A DNA stretch of 64,000 nucleotides, from NCBI RefSeq assembly GCF_023498005.1, contig NZ_CP097289.1, forward strand, positions 9,424,001 through 9,488,000, read 5' to 3'. The notes beneath the pieces were generated by a model. It was given only the letters and a program-made list of their open reading frames with translations, did no database searches and was not told where the DNA came from. The position numbers and the translations under genes were made by a program. Each line of letters opens with the position of its first letter. Positions within the stretch are counted from its first letter, which is position 1. Below are positions 47,257-56,153 of this stretch, one piece after another. The DNA comes from Streptomyces durmitorensis (GTDB lineage: Bacteria; Actinomycetota; Actinomycetes; Streptomycetales; Streptomycetaceae).

Positions 47257-48168
47257 ATGCCGATCGACCTGCTGGTGGAGCTCGAACCCATCGTCGAGGA
47301 GAATCTCAACCGGCATCTGAGCATGGCCAAGGAATGGATGCCGCACCGCTATGTGCCCTGGGGGTGTGGCCAGGATTTCGCGGACACCGAGGAGGCGGAG
47401 CTCGAAGCGTGGAATCCGGACACGGCGCCGCTCTCTCCCGAGGTGCGGGCCGCGCTGGAGGTGAACCTGCTCACCGAGGACAACCTGCCGAGCTACCACC
47501 ACGAAATCGCCGCGCGCTTCGGCCGGGAAGGCGCCTGGGGCACCTGGGTGCATCGCTGGACGGCGGAGGAAGGCCGTCACGCCATGGCGATTCGGGACTA
47601 CCTCGTGGTGACCCGCAGCGTGGACGCCGACGAGCTGGAACGGCAGCGCATGGCTGTCATGGAGTCAGGCTACGACGGTGGTGACCGCACCCTTCACGAA
47701 GCGATTGCCTACGTAGCCCTGCAGGAACTCGCGACGCGGGTCGCCCACCGCAACACCGGTCGCCGCACCGGCGATCCTGTGGCCGACCGCCTCTTGGCCA
47801 GGGTCGCAGCTGATGAGAACCTGCACATGGTCTTCTACCGTTCCCTGGTGGACGCGGCACTCGCCATCGATCCGTCGGCCATGGTGCGGGCGATCTGCCG
47901 GGAGGCCATGGCCTTTCAGATGCCCGGAGCCCAGATCCCCGGCTTCCGCCGCAAGGCCATCGCCATCGCCCGCGCCGACATCTACAACCTCGGCGTGCAC
48001 TGGAACGAGATTCTTGGTCCGTTGCTCCGGCACTGGCGCATCTTCGAGCTGACCGGACTCGACACGTCAGCCGAAGCGCTCCGGGACGAACTTGCCCTCT
48101 TCATCTCGCAGTTGCAGGCCGATGCGGAACGCCAGGCCGATCTCTTCGCGAAGGCGGCCCAGCGATGA
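47257..48168 (+). CDS. Soluble diiron acyl-ACP desaturase (FA_desaturase_2)
   Basis: A 303-residue ferritin-like protein. ATG 47257 follows AAGGAAGAAG. Iron ligands are visible: ENLPSYH, EEGRHAM (ExxH) and ADENLHMVFY (second ExxH). This matches DesA1/DesA2-like and plant-type stearoyl-ACP desaturases, which insert a double bond in ACP-bound acyl chains using O2. It is distinct from the membrane desaturase at 14689-15711. Its end overlaps the next SGNH gene (ATGA), indicating a single operon. Confidence 0.9.
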   Translation: MPIDLLVELEPIVEENLNRHLSMAKEWMPHRYVPWGCGQDFADTEEAELEAWNPDTAPLSPEVRAALEVNLLTEDNLPSYHHEIAARFGREGAWGTWVHRWTAEEGRHAMAIRDYLVVTRSVDADELERQRMAVMESGYDGGDRTLHEAIAYVALQELATRVAHRNTGRRTGDPVADRLLARVAADENLHMVFYRSLVDAALAIDPSAMVRAICREAMAFQMPGAQIPGFRRKAIAIARADIYNLGVHWNEILGPLLRHWRIFELTGLDTSAEALRDELALFISQLQADAERQADLFAKAAQR

Positions 48169-49073
48169 GGAGGTTGCGCAACAGCATCGTCCGGCGCGTG
48201 AAGAGGCCCTTGCTCCGGTTGTACTCCGAGGCAGTCCTCTCCGCTCCGGTCCGCCCCGACCGCGCTGACATCCCTCAGTGCTCAGGGCGCTACGGTCCGC
48301 CCTCAGGCGAGCCTCTGAGGCTGGCGCTCCTGGGTGACTCGCTCGCGCTCTCCGTCGGCGCGGGGCATCCCTCTCGCGCGGTGGGCGGTGTGATGGCTGC
48401 CGAACTCGCCGCCACGGCCGACCGACCCGTCGACCTGGCCGTGCTGGCCCGATTCGGCACCACCGCAACCCACTTGAGCCAACAGGTCGAGCGGCTCGGC
48501 CGCGTTGACGGGGCTCCCGGCACTGCCGTGGTGATCGTGGGGGGCAACGACGTGCTGGTCCCGACACGGATGACCACGTCGGCCGGGCAGCTGGCTCAGC
48601 AGTTGGTCAGGCTGCGGGACATGGGCTGGTCCGTCGTGCTGGCCAGCTGCCCGCAGATCCGTCATCAGCCGTCCCTGCGCCCTTGGACCCGTCGCTTCGC
48701 CGGGCACCGCAGCCGCAGGCTCGCCATGCTCCAGACCCGCGAGGCGCTGCGGGCCGGGGCACGGGTTGTGTCCCTGTACGACAGCCAGCTGCTCGTGGAG
48801 AACGAAGACACGTTGCTGTGCACGGATTCCTTCCACCCTTCCGCGCAGGGATATGCCGTTCATCTGGAGCGGCTACTGCCCGCGCTGTTGGCCGCATCCG
48901 ACATTCGGCCTAGTTCCGGGGCCCGGGAAGTGCTCCTCGACGAGGCGATCCGGGCTGCGGTCATGGTGCCGGGACTGCACTGCGCGCCGGGCAGCAGGCG
49001 CGGTCTGGCCGTGGTGGATCTCGACCGTCATCCCCTGCCCGCAGGGACGAATCTGAATGACTGCGCGAGCTGA
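48165..49073 (+). CDS. SGNH/GDSL-family hydrolase B
   Basis: A 302-residue paralogue of SGNH hydrolase A. Blocks: LLGDSLALSVGAG (Ser), VGGNDVLVP (Asn) and DSFHPSAQGYA (Asp/His). The basic N-terminus (RRLRNSIVRRVKRPLLRLY) may bind membrane lipids. Translation is coupled to the desaturase by a 4-nt overlap. It ends the plus-strand operon; after it the DNA holds only a gene remnant. Confidence 0.86.
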   Translation: MRRLRNSIVRRVKRPLLRLYSEAVLSAPVRPDRADIPQCSGRYGPPSGEPLRLALLGDSLALSVGAGHPSRAVGGVMAAELAATADRPVDLAVLARFGTTATHLSQQVERLGRVDGAPGTAVVIVGGNDVLVPTRMTTSAGQLAQQLVRLRDMGWSVVLASCPQIRHQPSLRPWTRRFAGHRSRRLAMLQTREALRAGARVVSLYDSQLLVENEDTLLCTDSFHPSAQGYAVHLERLLPALLAASDIRPSSGAREVLLDEAIRAAVMVPGLHCAPGSRRGLAVVDLDRHPLPAGTNLNDCAS

Positions 49074-49203
49074 AGACGCGTCCCCTCTGGCTCGAGGTGG
49101 TGATGTCGGAACGCGGTGAACCGGGCACGGCGCAGGAGCGAGTGGACGATCCGGCGAGCCTGTCGATGAGCGGCCGGTGGTCCCCGCGTACGCCGCCGGA
49201 GGG

Positions 49204-49380
49204 CCGACGCGGCGGGGGCCGCCGACGATCAGCCGGGAGCCGTCGAATCCGAGCGCGGAGACCCCGTCGCCGGTCACCTTCGTCAAGGTCTTGCCGAAGT
49301 CGTCCGAGGAGGAGAGGCCGCCGCATCCACCGAGCCAGATCGGCCCGCCCTTGCGCGGTTCGGCCGCCGGCCGCCGCGGA
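49204..49380 (-). pseudogene. Remnant of BNR/sialidase-like beta-propeller protein
   Basis: Reading the minus strand gives about 55 residues (PIWLGGCGGLSSSDDFGKT, VTGDGVSALGFDGSRLIVGG) that look like propeller-blade text of exo-alpha-sialidase/BNR-repeat proteins. No start codon or complete frame accompanies it. The whole 307-bp gap 49074-49380 has no intact gene. Confidence 0.4.
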
Positions 49381-50004
49381 TCAGGTACGGCGACACGGAC
49401 CCCGCCCCTCAGCTGTGAGATTCCTGCCGGGCCAGGACCTCGCAGTGAGCGCGTAGTGAGATGCTCTGTCCCAACAGGAGGCAGTGCTGAGCGTGCCCCA
49501 TCCCGCGGCGATCAGCCCGGCGGCCCACAGCGCGCGGTCGGCGTGGTCGTCGCGTCGGGTGCGGCGGGGTGGCAAGTAGCCCGTCAGCCGCTGCGCGTGG
49601 ATGGCGCGGGCCGTCTTGAGCGCGGGCTGTACGGCGAGCGCCTTCTCCGTCACCGACATCGCGGCGGCCCGCGCGTCGCGAATGTAGTGCCACGCCTCCA
49701 GAGTGAGCGGGTGCTCCGGCGGCGTCGGCTCGGTCCGCTCCGGGGTGTCGGGCCGGCTCAGGCTCCGTAGGGCCACCTCCGAGGCGACGAGCCGGCGGTA
49801 CCAGACCGATGTCCCGGTGCTGCGGTATCCGCAGCGGGTCAGCCATGCCGGGTGGTAGGCGTCCAGCTCGCCCGAGGTGATCAGACGCTCCGTCACCTGC
49901 AGCCCGGCACGGTGACTCCACAGGGCGAGGATGCCGATACCCGCGTTCAGCAGCACCAGGAGCCCGCTCGTGCTCAGCACGAGCCACTTCACGCCATCGT
50001 CCAT
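49381..50004 (-). CDS. Hypothetical single-pass membrane protein
   Basis: A 207-residue protein from ATG 50004 (MDDGVKWLVLSTSGLLVLL). One N-terminal helix (WLVLSTSGLLVLLNAGIGILAL) is followed by a charged cytoplasmic or external domain with no motif I recognise; a weak hydrophobic stretch (RALWAAGLIAAGWG) occurs near the end. No good ribosome binding site is visible. Codon use matches real genes better than the other frames here. Confidence 0.62.
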   Translation of the reverse strand: MDDGVKWLVLSTSGLLVLLNAGIGILALWSHRAGLQVTERLITSGELDAYHPAWLTRCGYRSTGTSVWYRRLVASEVALRSLSRPDTPERTEPTPPEHPLTLEAWHYIRDARAAAMSVTEKALAVQPALKTARAIHAQRLTGYLPPRRTRRDDHADRALWAAGLIAAGWGTLSTASCWDRASHYALTARSWPGRNLTAEGRGPCRRT

Positions 50005-50117
50005 AGGACAAGGATCGGAGCATGCCCCCGTCCTGAAGAGAGGTCGTCCCGTCAGGTGACGGGAGAGCCCGCGGGAATGGTCCCGATCTTGGTTGCGGAC
50101 AGCGGAGCGAGAACGGC

Positions 50118-52520
50118 TCAGTGCGCCGGGTGGGACAGCTCGATGTCGAGGGCGTCGGTGCCGGGGCCCGTCACGCGGAGCGGGGTGGCGACGGGCGGGT
50201 AGCCGCTGGCGATGACGGAGTACTCGCCTGCGTCCAGGTCCGTGAAGGCGTAGGCGCCGTCCGTGCCGGTGGTGGCCGTCGCGGCGACGTTGCCCGCCGC
50301 GTCGACCAGCGTGACGCGGGCATCCGGCACCAGACGCAGATCGGCGGAGCGCACCGCGCCCTGGAGCCGGGCGCCCGGGATGAGAGCGATCTCCACTCGA
50401 CCGGTTCCGCCGTCGCTGACCGTGGCGGGAACGGCGGCAGGCCGGTGCCCCTCCGCTGTCACGGCGACGGTGAACTCGCCGGCGGGCAGCTCCTCGAAGG
50501 CGAACTCCCCATCCTGGCCGGTCTGTCCGGTGCCGCGCACCTCGCCGCGCACATCGGTCACGATCACCGTGGCGGCGCCGACCGGCAGCCCGTCGGCGCC
50601 GCTGACGCCCCCGCTCAGGCCCTGCGGGCCGGAGAGCAGCATGTCGTACGCGAGCGGCTGGCCGCCGATGGTGACGGTGGCCGCGTGCGGCTGGTGCCCG
50701 TCGGCGGCGGCGATCAGTACGTAGGTACCGGCGCCGGGTGCGGCGAGCTCGTAGCCTCCGTCGGAGCGGGCCATGGTCCGGCCCAGTTGACGTCCCGTCA
50801 GGGAGATCAGGGTGACTGTGGAGCGGGAGGTGTCGGCGGAGGTGCGGATGCGTCCGTGGAGGGTGGGGCCGGCCTGGGCGGGCGCCTCCTGGGCCTGAGC
50901 AGAGGGCGCTTCCTGGGCCTCTGCCGGAGCGCCGGCCTGCGGCGTTTCCTGGGCGGAGGCCGCAGTCGCCGACGGGGCCTGCTGAGGGCGGCGGAAGCCG
51001 ATCAGGGTGGCCGTGGCGATCAGGGCCACCAGCATGCCGACCGCGCCGATGGTCATGCAGACGTGGACAGCGTCGGTGAAACTCGCGCCGATCGCGCCGA
51101 GAGCGGGACCGGTTGCCTCGGGGGACAGCCCGAGGTGCCCCGCGGCACCCACACCGCCCTGCGCGAGGGCCTCGCCCACCCGCTGCTGGTCGGCGGCGGG
51201 CAGTCCGGAGTCCGCGAGGTGCCCGGGCAGGGCGGAGGTGAGCCGGCTGGTGAGAACCGCGCCGAGGACGGCGGGGCCGAGGGCGCCGCCGAGCTGGCGC
51301 AGGGTGTTGTTGCCCGCGCCCGCCATACCCGCCAGGTGGTGCGGGACGCTGCCGACGGCGACCGCGCTGATCGGCGTCATCACGAAACCCATGCCGAGGC
51401 CGAACAGGGCGAGCGGGCCGGCCATCGCGCCGAACCCGGAGTCGGTCTGCAGGCCGGTCAGCCACAGCATGGCGCCGCCGGTGCCGAGCAGGCCGACGCA
51501 CAGGAGTACGCCGGGTGCGACCTTGCCCATCAGACGGCCGACGAGCGGTCCGGTCACGATGGAGACGCCGTTGAAGACCAGCATCCGCCAGGCGATGTCG
51601 AGGACGGAGAGCTGCTGGACGCTGCCGAAGAAGAGGCTGAGGGTGAAGACCGAGCCGATCATCCCGAACATGACGATGGCGTTGACGACACCGGCGCCGG
51701 TGAAGGGACGCACTGCGAACAGCTTCAGGGAGAGCATCGGCGAGGGGGAGCGCAGTTCGGCGACGATGAAGGCGATCAGGCCGAGCGCGGCGACGGCGAA
51801 CGCGACGACGACCTTGGTCTGGCCCCAGCCGTGGACCCCGCCGCCCTCGATCACGCCGTAGATCAGGCCGATGATGAAGACGATCGCGGCGATCTGGCCG
51901 GGTACGTCGATGGCGCGGCCGTGCGCGGAGCGGGAGTCTTCCAGCATCCGCACGGCCACCAGGCCGGTGACGGCGGTGATGACGGCGGCCGGCAGGAAGA
52001 TCCAGCGCCAGGTGGCGTGCTCCAGGATGACGCCGCTGATCAGTGGGCCCAGGGCCATGCCGATGCTCAGGGACGCGGCCCAGGCGGCGATGGCCTTGGC
52101 GCGGGCCCGGAAGTCCGGGTAGGCGTGGCTGATCAGGGCAAGGGTGGAGGAGGCGAGAGCCGCGGCACCCGCGCCGGCGATGGCCTGGCCGGCCCAGACC
52201 TGCTCGACGCTGTGCGCGGTCAGGGACGTCACGGAACCGGCGGCGAACAGGAGCATGCCCGCGAGGTAGGCCTTCTTGCGGCCGTACAGGTCGCCGATCA
52301 GGCCGAAGGTGAGGATCAGCGCGGCCATCGGCAGGATGAACGCGTCGGAGACCCACTGCAGGTCGGACGTGGAGGCGCCGAGCCCTTGCTGGATACGCGA
52401 CAGGGACACCGAGACGCTGCCGATGGGCACGTAGGCGGCGAACATACCGAGACACGCCAGCACGGTGGTCAGCGCCGGGCGCGCGACGGCGCGGTGGTGG
52501 GGGGTGGATATCGCGGACAT
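50118..52520 (-). CDS. EmrB/QacA-type MFS exporter with C-terminal carboxypeptidase-regulatory-like repeats
   Basis: An 800-residue protein from ATG 52520. Residues ~15-510 are a 14-helix DHA2 drug:H+ antiporter (GSVSVSLSRIQQGLG, DLYGRKKAYLAGM motif A, GPLISGVILEHATWRWIFL motif C). After a Pro/Ala/Gln linker, residues ~545-800 contain three beta-sandwich repeats of the CarboxypepD_reg/Cna-B type (GRIRTSADTSRSTVTLISLTG; GAATVIVTDVRGEVRGTGQ; DARVTLVDAAGNVAATATTG), each with a YELAAPGAGTYVLIA-like ending. Such domains are normally extracellular. The MarR gene upstream in the same direction probably controls it. Confidence 0.88.
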   Translation of the reverse strand: MSAISTPHHRAVARPALTTVLACLGMFAAYVPIGSVSVSLSRIQQGLGASTSDLQWVSDAFILPMAALILTFGLIGDLYGRKKAYLAGMLLFAAGSVTSLTAHSVEQVWAGQAIAGAGAAALASSTLALISHAYPDFRARAKAIAAWAASLSIGMALGPLISGVILEHATWRWIFLPAAVITAVTGLVAVRMLEDSRSAHGRAIDVPGQIAAIVFIIGLIYGVIEGGGVHGWGQTKVVVAFAVAALGLIAFIVAELRSPSPMLSLKLFAVRPFTGAGVVNAIVMFGMIGSVFTLSLFFGSVQQLSVLDIAWRMLVFNGVSIVTGPLVGRLMGKVAPGVLLCVGLLGTGGAMLWLTGLQTDSGFGAMAGPLALFGLGMGFVMTPISAVAVGSVPHHLAGMAGAGNNTLRQLGGALGPAVLGAVLTSRLTSALPGHLADSGLPAADQQRVGEALAQGGVGAAGHLGLSPEATGPALGAIGASFTDAVHVCMTIGAVGMLVALIATATLIGFRRPQQAPSATAASAQETPQAGAPAEAQEAPSAQAQEAPAQAGPTLHGRIRTSADTSRSTVTLISLTGRQLGRTMARSDGGYELAAPGAGTYVLIAAADGHQPHAATVTIGGQPLAYDMLLSGPQGLSGGVSGADGLPVGAATVIVTDVRGEVRGTGQTGQDGEFAFEELPAGEFTVAVTAEGHRPAAVPATVSDGGTGRVEIALIPGARLQGAVRSADLRLVPDARVTLVDAAGNVAATATTGTDGAYAFTDLDAGEYSVIASGYPPVATPLRVTGPGTDALDIELSHPAH

Positions 52521-52551
52521 GGTGAGACGGCCCTCCTGATCGAACTCGCCG

Positions 52552-52575
52552 GTCAAGTTATCAGTTGCCTGTCAA
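52552..52575 (-). promoter_or_regulatory. Candidate MarR operator/promoter before exporter gene
   Basis: On the minus strand TTGACA and TTGACC occur 19 bp apart around a partial palindrome CAACTGATAACTTG, 32 bp before the exporter start. This is a likely promoter with regulator site, assigned by position only. Confidence 0.4.
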
Positions 52576-52719
52576 TGTCCCAAATGGCTGAGACCGGAGG
52601 CGGAGAGCTCTCCTCGGTACGGAGGGGGCGCACGGTTCAGGCGCCGGGGTCGCCGGTGATCGCGAAAGTGGCCTTGGCCGGCCTGGCTGTGAGGGGCCTG
52701 GCTGTGTAGGGCTTGGTTG

Positions 52720-53229
52720 TCAGTCGGTCTTGGGTGGGTCGGGCCACATGCGGGCTACGGGGGAGTCGGGGCCGTCGAGGGCTACGGCGATGCGGCGCAT
52801 GCCGAGCGTGAGGCGTTCCAGCTCCTTGGGCCCGCCGACTGCTTCGCAGAGCTGCTCGATGACCGTTTCGACGAGCTGTCGCCCCTTGGCCATGCCCAGC
52901 AGCCCTGCCTTGGTCGGCTCGACCAGTACTACTCGTTTGTGTACGGGGTGCGGGTGTCGCTCGATCCATCCGATCTGCTGCAGGTGTGCCAGCGCCGTGG
53001 TCACGCTCTGTGGGGTGATGTTCTGGCCGCGGGCCAGGTCCGCCCCGGACAGTGGCCCGTGCTGGTCGAGGGTCATGACGATGCCGAGCTGTGTCATCGT
53101 GACGTTCAGGGAGCGCAGTTGCTCGTTGAGGGCGCGGTGTACGGAGTTGTTCGCCCGCCACATCGAGTGGCTGAACGTCTGGTTCCAAGGCTTGTCGGAG
53201 GCGGTCCCCTCCGCGGGGCGGCTCGGCAT
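52720..53229 (-). CDS. MarR-family transcriptional regulator
   Basis: A 169-residue winged-helix protein; ATG 53229 follows AGGGAG. Helix-turn-helix text LARGQNITPQSVTTALAHLQQIGWI and wing HPVHKRVVLVEPTKAG are typical of MarR. Such dimers usually repress drug-export genes and release DNA on ligand binding. The EmrB-type exporter lies 199 bp downstream on the same strand, so MarR-MFS is the likely regulatory pair. Confidence 0.9.
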   Translation of the reverse strand: MPSRPAEGTASDKPWNQTFSHSMWRANNSVHRALNEQLRSLNVTMTQLGIVMTLDQHGPLSGADLARGQNITPQSVTTALAHLQQIGWIERHPHPVHKRVVLVEPTKAGLLGMAKGRQLVETVIEQLCEAVGGPKELERLTLGMRRIAVALDGPDSPVARMWPDPPKTD

Positions 53230-53274
53230 TTTCAACTCCCTGCGGGCAAACAGCCCTCATCCTAGCGGCGGGGT

Positions 53275-53433
53275 GTGGTCCACGGCTTCACCGTCGCCAC
53301 CGGCTGGGCGGCCCTGATCATGCTCGCAGCCTGCGCGGTCGCCTTCCTGGTGGTCAGCGTCCGCGCACCGGGCTGCGCCCCGCAACAGAGCGCAGGGTGT
53401 GGGGCCTTACCCCCCCCACGCGTTGACGCCTGA
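53275..53433 (+). pseudogene. C-terminal remnant of an MFS exporter
   Basis: A 52-codon frame with one membrane helix (VVHGFTVATGWAALIMLAAC, then AVAFLVV) ending at TGA 53433. It resembles the last helix of EmrB-type exporters (VHG..VA..WAA). No upstream part exists, so it is a degraded remnant. Confidence 0.5.
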
Positions 53434-53507
53434 GTACAGCTCAACCTATCGTCCGGGGCCAGGGATGAAACCTTTCAAAAGCTCAACTGCGCGACGGGAA
53501 CGCATTC

Positions 53508-53828
53508 ATGCATCGGGTCTGTTTTGTGCTCAAGGTCCGTCAGGACCGGCTCGACGAGTATCGCGAAAGGCATGCCGCCGTGTGGCCGGAAATGCTCGAG
53601 GCCCTGTCGGTGACGGGCTGGCACAACTACTCGCTGTTCGCCCGGGAGGACGGGCTCGTGGTCGGATACCTGGAGACCGAGGACTTCGCGGCCGCGCAAG
53701 CCGCGATGGCGTCCACCGACGTCAACGCCCGCTGGCAGCGGGAGATGGCGCCGTACTTCGAATCGCTGGACGGGCGCGATCCTGACGCCGCGATGGTGCC
53801 GCTCTCCGAACTCTTCCACCTGGCCTGA
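53508..53828 (+). CDS. rhaM: L-rhamnose mutarotase
   Basis: A 106-residue protein of the RhaM family. The signature YRERHAAVWPEML with catalytic His/Tyr, GWHNYSLF and YLETEDFAAAQAAMA are present. It interconverts alpha and beta anomers of L-rhamnose or related sugars to speed catabolism. ATG 53508 has GGGAA about eight bases upstream. No other rhamnose genes are in the window. Confidence 0.9.
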   Translation: MHRVCFVLKVRQDRLDEYRERHAAVWPEMLEALSVTGWHNYSLFAREDGLVVGYLETEDFAAAQAAMASTDVNARWQREMAPYFESLDGRDPDAAMVPLSELFHLA

Positions 53829-53914
53829 CCGACTCCCGCTCGCCGCAACCATGGTGGAGTCGGGTATCGGGACAGCCTGAGCGCCTGGCCGCCGACATGA
53901 TCGTGCCGCCCGGG

Positions 53915-56020
53915 TCAAGAGGACCGGGAGAGCAGGAGCAAGCTGTGCGCGGCTACGGCGATTTCACTGTCCGCCTTGTGCTCGGTCTCGTCCGAGAGGC
54001 CTCGCGCCTCAGAGGTGTCGATCCGGGTGGCCCAGCGTTCGCCGTACGTGAGGTTCGGCAGCTGGAAGACGATCGGCTCCCGGTAGCTGTTCAGCAGGAG
54101 AAGGAAGGAGGTGTCCAGCACAGGCCTGCCGTACGTGTCGGGCTCTGTGATCGCGTCGCCGTTGAGGAAGACACCGACGGCGTGGGCGTCGGGCCGCTGC
54201 CAGTCCTGCTGCGTCATCTCCTGTGCGTCCGGCCTCAACCACACCAGGTCCGGCAGAGACCGTGTTCCGTGAGTGACCGTGCCGCCGCGGAAGAAGCGGC
54301 GTCTTCGCAGCACCGGGTGCGCGGCGCGCAGTGTGATCGCCCGCTGTGTGAAGTCGAGCAGATCGTGCTGGTCCTCATCGAGATCCCAGTCGACCCAGGA
54401 GATCTCGCTGTCCTGGCAGTAGGCGTTGTTGTTGCCCAGCTGGGTACGGCCCATCTCATCGCCGTGGGCGATCATCGGAATCCCCTGCGACAGCAGGAGC
54501 GTGGCGAGGAAGTTGCGCTGCTGGCGCGCACGCAGTTCCAGGACGCCTTCATCGGTGGTCGGTCCCTCGACACCGCAGTTCCAGGACCGGTTGGCACTCT
54601 CGCCGTCGCGGTTGTTCTCGCCGTTGTCCTGGTTGTGTTTGTCGTTGTACGAGACCAGGTCGCGCAGCGTGAAGCCGTCATGTGCGGTGACGAAGTTGAC
54701 GCTCGCCCGCGGACGGCGACGGTCGTGCTGATAGAGGTCGGACGACCCTGCGAGCCGAGAGGCGAACTCGGCGAGTGAGTTGTCGTCACCGCGCCAGAAG
54801 CTCCGTACCGCGTCACGGTACTTGCCGTTCCACTCCGACCAGAGGGGCGGGAAGTTGCCGACCTGGTAGCCACCCTCGCCGACGTCCCAGGGCTCGGCGA
54901 TGAGTTTGACGCGGCCGACCACGGGGTCCTGCTGGACCAGGTCGAAGAAGGCCGACAGCCTGTCCACGTCGTGGAATTGCCGGGCCAGCGTGGCGGCCAG
55001 ATCGAATCGGAACCCGTCCACGTGCATCTCGGTGACCCAGTAGCGCAGCGAGTCCATGACCAGTTGCAGCACATTGGGGTGTCGCATCAGCAGACTGTTG
55101 CCCGTGCCCGTGGTGTCGAAGTACCGCGCCGGATCGTCCTCCGCCAGACGGTAGTACGAGGCGTTGTCGATGCCGCGGAAGGCGAGCGTCGGGCCGTTCT
55201 CATTGCCCTCCGCTGTGTGGTTGTAGACCACGTCCAGAATCACTTCGAGCCCGGCCGTGTGCAGTTTCTTGACCATCGACTTGAATTCGGTGACCTGCCG
55301 GCCGCGCGCGCCGTGCGCCGCGTAGGCGTTGTGGGGGGCGAAGAAGCCGATGGAGGTGTACCCCCAGTAGTTGGACAGGCCCTGGTCGCGCAGAAAGCCG
55401 TCTTGCACGTACTGGTGCACCGGCATCAGTTCGACGGCGGTCACACCCAGCGAGAGGAGGTGGTCGATCACCGGCTCGGACGCCAGGCCTCCGTAGGTCC
55501 CCCGCAGTTCCTCGGGGACCCCGGGGTGGCTGCGGGTCAGACCCCGCACATGGGCCTCGTAGATCACAGTCTCGGCATAGGGACGCTTCGGCAGCACGTC
55601 ACCTTCCCAGGGGAAGGAGGGATCGGTGACCACGGAGAGCATGGTGTGTGCGGCGCTGTCGGCCGGTTCGGGGCCCTGCGGGGCGTGCTCGAAGAGCGCG
55701 GGGGCGTTGTCCACCTGCCCTTCGAACGCCCTGGCGTAGGGGTCGAGGAGCAGCTTGGCGGGGTTGCACCGATGACCCGCGGCCGGGTCCCAGGGGCCGT
55801 GCACCCGGTATCCGTAGCGCTGGCCGGGGCCGACACCGGGCAGGTAGCAGTGCCAGACGAAGCCATCGACCTCGGTGAGAGGGACGCTGTCATGCGAGCC
55901 GTTCTCATGGATGAGGATGATGTCGACGCGGTCGGCGACCTCGCTGAACAGAGCGAAGTTGGTTCCTTCGCCGTCGTAGGTCGCGCCGAGGGGGAACGGG
56001 TGCCCGATCCAGCTGCGCAA
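53915..56020 (-). CDS. glgX: Glycogen debranching enzyme (GH13 isoamylase type)
   Basis: About 701 residues. TTG 56020 is preferred because GGAGG sits seven bases upstream; ATG 56077 would lie in the loop of a strong hairpin. It has an N-terminal CBM48 (HPFPLGATYDGEGTNFALFSE) and a GH13 barrel with VILDVVYNHTAEG, DGFRFDLAATLAR (nucleophile Asp), LIAEPWD (acid/base Glu) and NFVTAHDGFTLRD. These match GlgX/TreX, which cleaves alpha-1,6 branches of glycogen. It is divergent from the glgE-treS-mak-glgB operon, forming a glucan-turnover locus. Confidence 0.93.
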   Translation of the reverse strand: MRSWIGHPFPLGATYDGEGTNFALFSEVADRVDIILIHENGSHDSVPLTEVDGFVWHCYLPGVGPGQRYGYRVHGPWDPAAGHRCNPAKLLLDPYARAFEGQVDNAPALFEHAPQGPEPADSAAHTMLSVVTDPSFPWEGDVLPKRPYAETVIYEAHVRGLTRSHPGVPEELRGTYGGLASEPVIDHLLSLGVTAVELMPVHQYVQDGFLRDQGLSNYWGYTSIGFFAPHNAYAAHGARGRQVTEFKSMVKKLHTAGLEVILDVVYNHTAEGNENGPTLAFRGIDNASYYRLAEDDPARYFDTTGTGNSLLMRHPNVLQLVMDSLRYWVTEMHVDGFRFDLAATLARQFHDVDRLSAFFDLVQQDPVVGRVKLIAEPWDVGEGGYQVGNFPPLWSEWNGKYRDAVRSFWRGDDNSLAEFASRLAGSSDLYQHDRRRPRASVNFVTAHDGFTLRDLVSYNDKHNQDNGENNRDGESANRSWNCGVEGPTTDEGVLELRARQQRNFLATLLLSQGIPMIAHGDEMGRTQLGNNNAYCQDSEISWVDWDLDEDQHDLLDFTQRAITLRAAHPVLRRRRFFRGGTVTHGTRSLPDLVWLRPDAQEMTQQDWQRPDAHAVGVFLNGDAITEPDTYGRPVLDTSFLLLLNSYREPIVFQLPNLTYGERWATRIDTSEARGLSDETEHKADSEIAVAAHSLLLLSRSS

Positions 56021-56061
56021 GCTGTTGCCTCCGTACGGATGAGCGGGGTCTTGGATGTTCG

Positions 56062-56091
56062 CGCGCCCGGCGCTCATGGGCGCCGGGCGCG
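56062..56091. promoter_or_regulatory. GC-rich hairpin in glgX leader
   Basis: Arms 56062-56072 and 56081-56091 pair perfectly (11 bp) with an 8-nt loop. The loop contains the minus-strand ATG at 56075-56077 that is in frame with glgX. It lies 42 bp before the TTG start chosen for glgX and may act as a leader structure controlling its translation, or as a terminator for the upstream HATPase-like gene. Confidence 0.5.
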
Positions 56092-56153
56092 AGGCTTCAC
56101 CCGCGGATGCCGCGGCCGTGGTGCGCTCGTTTCCCCATCCTGGGGCATGTCTC

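Noticed and set aside
50121..52709. Plus-strand frame opposite the EmrB-type exporter
   Set aside because: Gly/Asp/Ala-rich shadow; the exporter frame shows 14 membrane helices and family motifs.
53470..53488. TTCAAAAGCTCAAC upstream of rhaM, resembling the TTCAACA motif
   Set aside because: The pitch is 8 bp rather than 9 and the first half site lacks the AACA core.
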